A stretch of DNA of 33,121 nt from Candidatus Sumerlaeota bacterium. GTDB lineage: Bacteria; Sumerlaeota; Sumerlaeia; MWCT01; JAUWMI01. Made by a program: the position numbers and the translations under genes. The notes below the pieces were generated by a model. The model saw only the letters and a program-made list of their open reading frames with translations. It was not told where the DNA came from and did not search any database. Where the stretch lies: positions 1-33,121 of the forward strand of contig JAUWMI010000048.1 of the NCBI GenBank assembly GCA_030613245.1, in the 5' to 3' direction. Every line of letters starts with the position of its first letter. Positions within the stretch are counted from its first letter, which is position 1. This document shows positions 32,483 to 33,121 of this stretch, one piece after another.

Positions 32483-33121
32483 GTGGGTATACCTGAGGGA
32501 AAGAGGGTATTGTATCCAGCGGGTAACCAGAATTTTCAGGCGAAGGTGTGGGTTGGTGGAGATAGTGTAAGTGATGCTGAGTATCTAAATAACAAAGTTA
32601 AGGCGGCAGTGGCGTATCTGCGCTCTATGGATAACCGCCTGAACTCTGGAGATGACTCGGCCAGACGCGATGATGAAGAGTTTGATCCTGATACATACCA
32701 GTTACAGCAATGGCGGCGTATCGATCCAGATGCTACCGTGCCAATGACGTATGACGGTAAGTGGCAGCTCGAACAGCTCCATATTGATTCAGCATACGGC
32801 ACTCATCATTTCCGCAAGCCTCGCCCGGAGATTGTTAACGATAGCTTCACTTTTTATATCAACAAGGCCAGCTTTGTTCCGGGACCATATACGTACAAGG
32901 TGATTTCTCTCGAGAAACTGGAGACGAAACTGCACTTGATGTCATCCCTAGAAGATCCTGCTGGTAATCCTCCTTATAACCACATAGAGGATGATATCGT
33001 CGTGGAAAACATATGGGACAATATAGGTTATGTTACCGGCTACAATGATTCGCCTATTGCAGATCAAGGGACTTTTACTGCAGAAATAGATGATCCGAAT
33101 GATGTGACCATAACGATTTCA
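32483..33121 (+). CDS. Partial unknown protein running off the right edge
   Basis: An open frame of ~213 codons with no stop up to the window end. It has no ATG near its beginning; the first candidate is GTG 32483, 4 bases after the pterin-enzyme stop and in the same frame. No good ribosome site is seen. The translation is acidic and mixed: VLYPAGNQNFQAKVWVGGD near the start, an acidic DDEEFDPDTYQLQQW, and later VEDN-like and beta-rich segments (TFTAEIDDPNDVTITIS at the end). It has no signal peptide. It looks like part of an extracellular or beta-sandwich protein but I do not recognise it. The true start may lie further inside. Confidence 0.55.
   Translation, partial: MGIPEGKRVLYPAGNQNFQAKVWVGGDSVSDAEYLNNKVKAAVAYLRSMDNRLNSGDDSARRDDEEFDPDTYQLQQWRRIDPDATVPMTYDGKWQLEQLHIDSAYGTHHFRKPRPEIVNDSFTFYINKASFVPGPYTYKVISLEKLETKLHLMSSLEDPAGNPPYNHIEDDIVVENIWDNIGYVTGYNDSPIADQGTFTAEIDDPNDVTITIS

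Overview
The window looks like a piece of the chromosome of an anaerobic bacterium, with mid GC content (about 50 percent by eye). It holds many iron-sulfur and flavin redox genes, no terminal-oxidase or other respiratory oxygen-handling genes, no tRNA or rRNA gene that I can recognise, and no phage or IS genes. The phylum cannot be fixed from sequence alone. The gene style (Hdr-Flx complex, DUF116, DUF362, LUD protein, AmmeMemoRadiSam enzyme, palindromic intergenic repeats) fits uncultivated anaerobic bacterial lineages better than a well studied model group.

Layout. Positions 1-196 are a GC-rich, hairpin-rich edge with no clear gene. From 197 to 4626 there are a membrane DUF116 protein, a family 2 glycosyltransferase, a LUD-domain protein, a small Cys-rich protein and adenosine deaminase. 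A HAD phosphatase gene interrupted by an in-frame TGA follows on the minus strand, then uvrA with a secreted transglutaminase-like protein directly behind it, and a membrane-anchored unknown on the minus strand.

The centre (10657-24119, all minus strand) is a long, tightly packed gene run: hdrC, hdrB, a giant hdrA, flxD (mvhD-like), flxC, flxB, flxA, a gcvH-like lipoyl carrier gene, glcD, glcF and lplA. It encodes a heterodisulfide-reductase / NADH-oxidoreductase complex of the HdrABC-FlxABCD type. Unusually it travels with a lipoyl carrier protein, the ligase that would lipoylate it, and a two-subunit FAD/Fe-S 2-hydroxyacid dehydrogenase. HdrA is a 1471-residue fusion of HdrA, GltD/NfnB-like and HdrA parts with three FAD-binding sites. 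My working model, which is inference, is an electron-bifurcating or confurcating machine that exchanges electrons among NAD(H), possibly NADP(H), ferredoxin and a protein-bound lipoyl disulfide, with the hydroxyacid dehydrogenase as another electron entry point.

To the right of an AT-rich divergent intergenic region lie DNA repair genes (polX and nth overlapping, then nfo), a DUF362 protein, an unknown 156-residue protein, the AmmeMemoRadiSam radical SAM enzyme, a VanZ-like membrane protein, a MTH1187-type thiamine-binding protein and a 6-pyruvoyl-tetrahydropterin-synthase-type enzyme. An open frame without a recognised function runs off the right edge. Two palindromic intergenic repeats (29609-29743 and 30944-31027) lie in this part.
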